From positions 1 to 64,000 of the forward strand of contig DASTPP010000329.1 of the NCBI GenBank assembly GCA_035762175.1: DNA of 64,000 bases. The letters are read 5' to 3'. Of this stretch, positions 63,279 through 64,000 are shown piece after piece. The stretch's first letter is position 1. Each line of letters starts with the position of its first letter. Origin of the DNA: DASTPP01 sp035762175. GTDB taxonomy: Bacteria > Myxococcota_A > Polyangia > Polyangiales > Polyangiaceae. The notes beneath the pieces are model-generated. The model made no database searches. It was not told where the DNA came from and saw only the letters and a program-made list of their open reading frames with translations. Both the position numbers and the translations under genes were made by a program.

Positions 63279-64000
63279 ATGACCAAGCCCATCTCGGCCC
63301 GACGGCGCACCGCCTTGCTCGCCATCGCCCTCAGCGGCGCCGCGCCCGGTGCCTTCGCCCAGGCCACCCCGGCGGGGGCGCCGGCCGCCGCCGCAGCCGC
63401 GAGCGCCGCCGCGCCCGCCCGCGCGCCCGCGGCGGCCGGGGCCGGCGCGACGTCGGCCGGGCCCGTCGACCCCGCGGAGCGCGGGGCCGAGCTGCGGCGC
63501 AAGGGCAACCGCGCCTGGCGCGAGGGGCGCTACGCCGACGCGCTCGTCGACTACGAAGAGGCGGCCAGACTCTCGCCGGAGCCCAAGAACTTCTACAACC
63601 TCGCCTCCGCGTACGAGAAGGTGGGGCGCTACGCCGACGCGCTCGCCGCGCTCTCGCGCTTCAAGTCGGGCGCCTCGCGCGAGGAGCTCGACGACGCGCC
63701 GGGCCTCGAGGCTCGGGTCAACTCGCTGCGCAAGCGAGTCGCCGTGCTCAAGGTACACGTCAACGTGCCGGGCGCGCGCGTGCTCGTGCGCGACGCGATC
63801 GTCGGCACCCAGCCGGCCGACCGGCCCCTCGAGGTCTCGCTCAACGAGGGCCGCGCGCCCGTCGAGATCCTCCACGAGGGGTACCAGCCTTACCGCAAAG
63901 AGCATACGCTGCAGGGCGGCAGCTCGCTCGAGCTCGACGTGCAGCTCAACCGCCAGGCCCCGCCCGTCACCGTCGTCGAGAAGACCAAGACCATCTACGT
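63279..64000 (+). CDS. PEGA/TPR secreted protein (locus B), cut by window end
   Basis: This gene is truncated at the right window edge; 240 codons are seen. It has a signal peptide (LLAIALSGAAPGAFA), an Ala-rich linker, TPR-like helices (GNRAWREGRYADALVDYEEA, FYNLASAYEKVGRYADALAAL) and a PEGA domain (VLKVHVNVPGARVLVRDAIVG, PLEVSLNEGRAPVEI). The C-terminal membrane anchor seen in locus A is presumably beyond the edge. It starts 11 bases after the kinase stop codon, so the two genes are co-transcribed and perhaps coupled. Confidence 0.85.
   Translation, partial: MTKPISARRRTALLAIALSGAAPGAFAQATPAGAPAAAAAASAAAPARAPAAAGAGATSAGPVDPAERGAELRRKGNRAWREGRYADALVDYEEAARLSPEPKNFYNLASAYEKVGRYADALAALSRFKSGASREELDDAPGLEARVNSLRKRVAVLKVHVNVPGARVLVRDAIVGTQPADRPLEVSLNEGRAPVEILHEGYQPYRKEHTLQGGSSLELDVQLNRQAPPVTVVEKTKTIY

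Overview
The window is very GC-rich DNA (about 70% or more by eye) with strong third-position GC bias. The gene content is typical of a large-genome myxobacterium, most likely Polyangiales (Sorangium/Polyangium-like): several Ser/Thr protein kinases, a sigma-54 activator with an FHA domain, many secreted or lipid-anchored proteins with Gly-rich linkers, RCC1 propellers, PEGA/TPR proteins, and little operon structure. This placement is inferred from gene families, not from a marker gene. No rRNA, tRNA or CRISPR array was seen.

Left part (1-36 kb), mostly housekeeping and envelope genes. It holds a truncated secreted-protein gene; a fused flavin monooxygenase/OYE enzyme (CoA-thioester aromatic type); an RND efflux adaptor and pump preceded by a redoxin; a trypsin-like lipoprotein protease convergent with a Ser/Thr kinase across a 164-bp terminal-inverted-repeat element; TerB-like and tubby-like small proteins; a membrane-anchored subtilisin; a phosphatase-superfamily protein next to glutamine-dependent NAD synthase; and an O-methyltransferase. 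It continues with a WHy-type lipoprotein; a giant Gly-rich protein with somatomedin-B-like modules; an aspartyl protease; a DUF938 methyltransferase; a rhodanese/MauE pair; an AI-2E transporter; glgX; a DUF2383 protein; an EcsC protein; and a beta-helix lipoprotein.

Right part (36-64 kb), a paralogue-rich accessory region. It starts with a decayed IS4-type transposase. A three-gene module then occurs twice: a divergent lipoprotein, a membrane Ser/Thr kinase and a PEGA/TPR protein. Locus A is at 37.2-41.8 kb and locus B at 59.1-64 kb (cut by the window end). The lipoproteins share an N-terminal domain, but one ends in seven Cys-rich repeats and the other in seven RCC1 blades. The two kinase genes share a promoter-like motif with identical spacing. 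Between the loci lie a third, rearranged and frameshifted copy (45.2-46.3 kb), two more complete seven-blade RCC1 genes transcribed divergently (46.2-51.2 kb), an Rpn-like nuclease beside an inverted array of 42-bp repeats, an FHA/sigma-54 regulator flanked by two related AraC-type HTH proteins, and a large NIDO-domain lipoprotein.

The most interesting feature is this kinase / PEGA-TPR / propeller-lipoprotein family. It looks like an envelope sensing or adhesion system that diversifies by duplication, swapping of the extracellular module, and repeat-rich intergenic DNA. That role is inference; the duplication, domain swap and decay are visible in the sequence.
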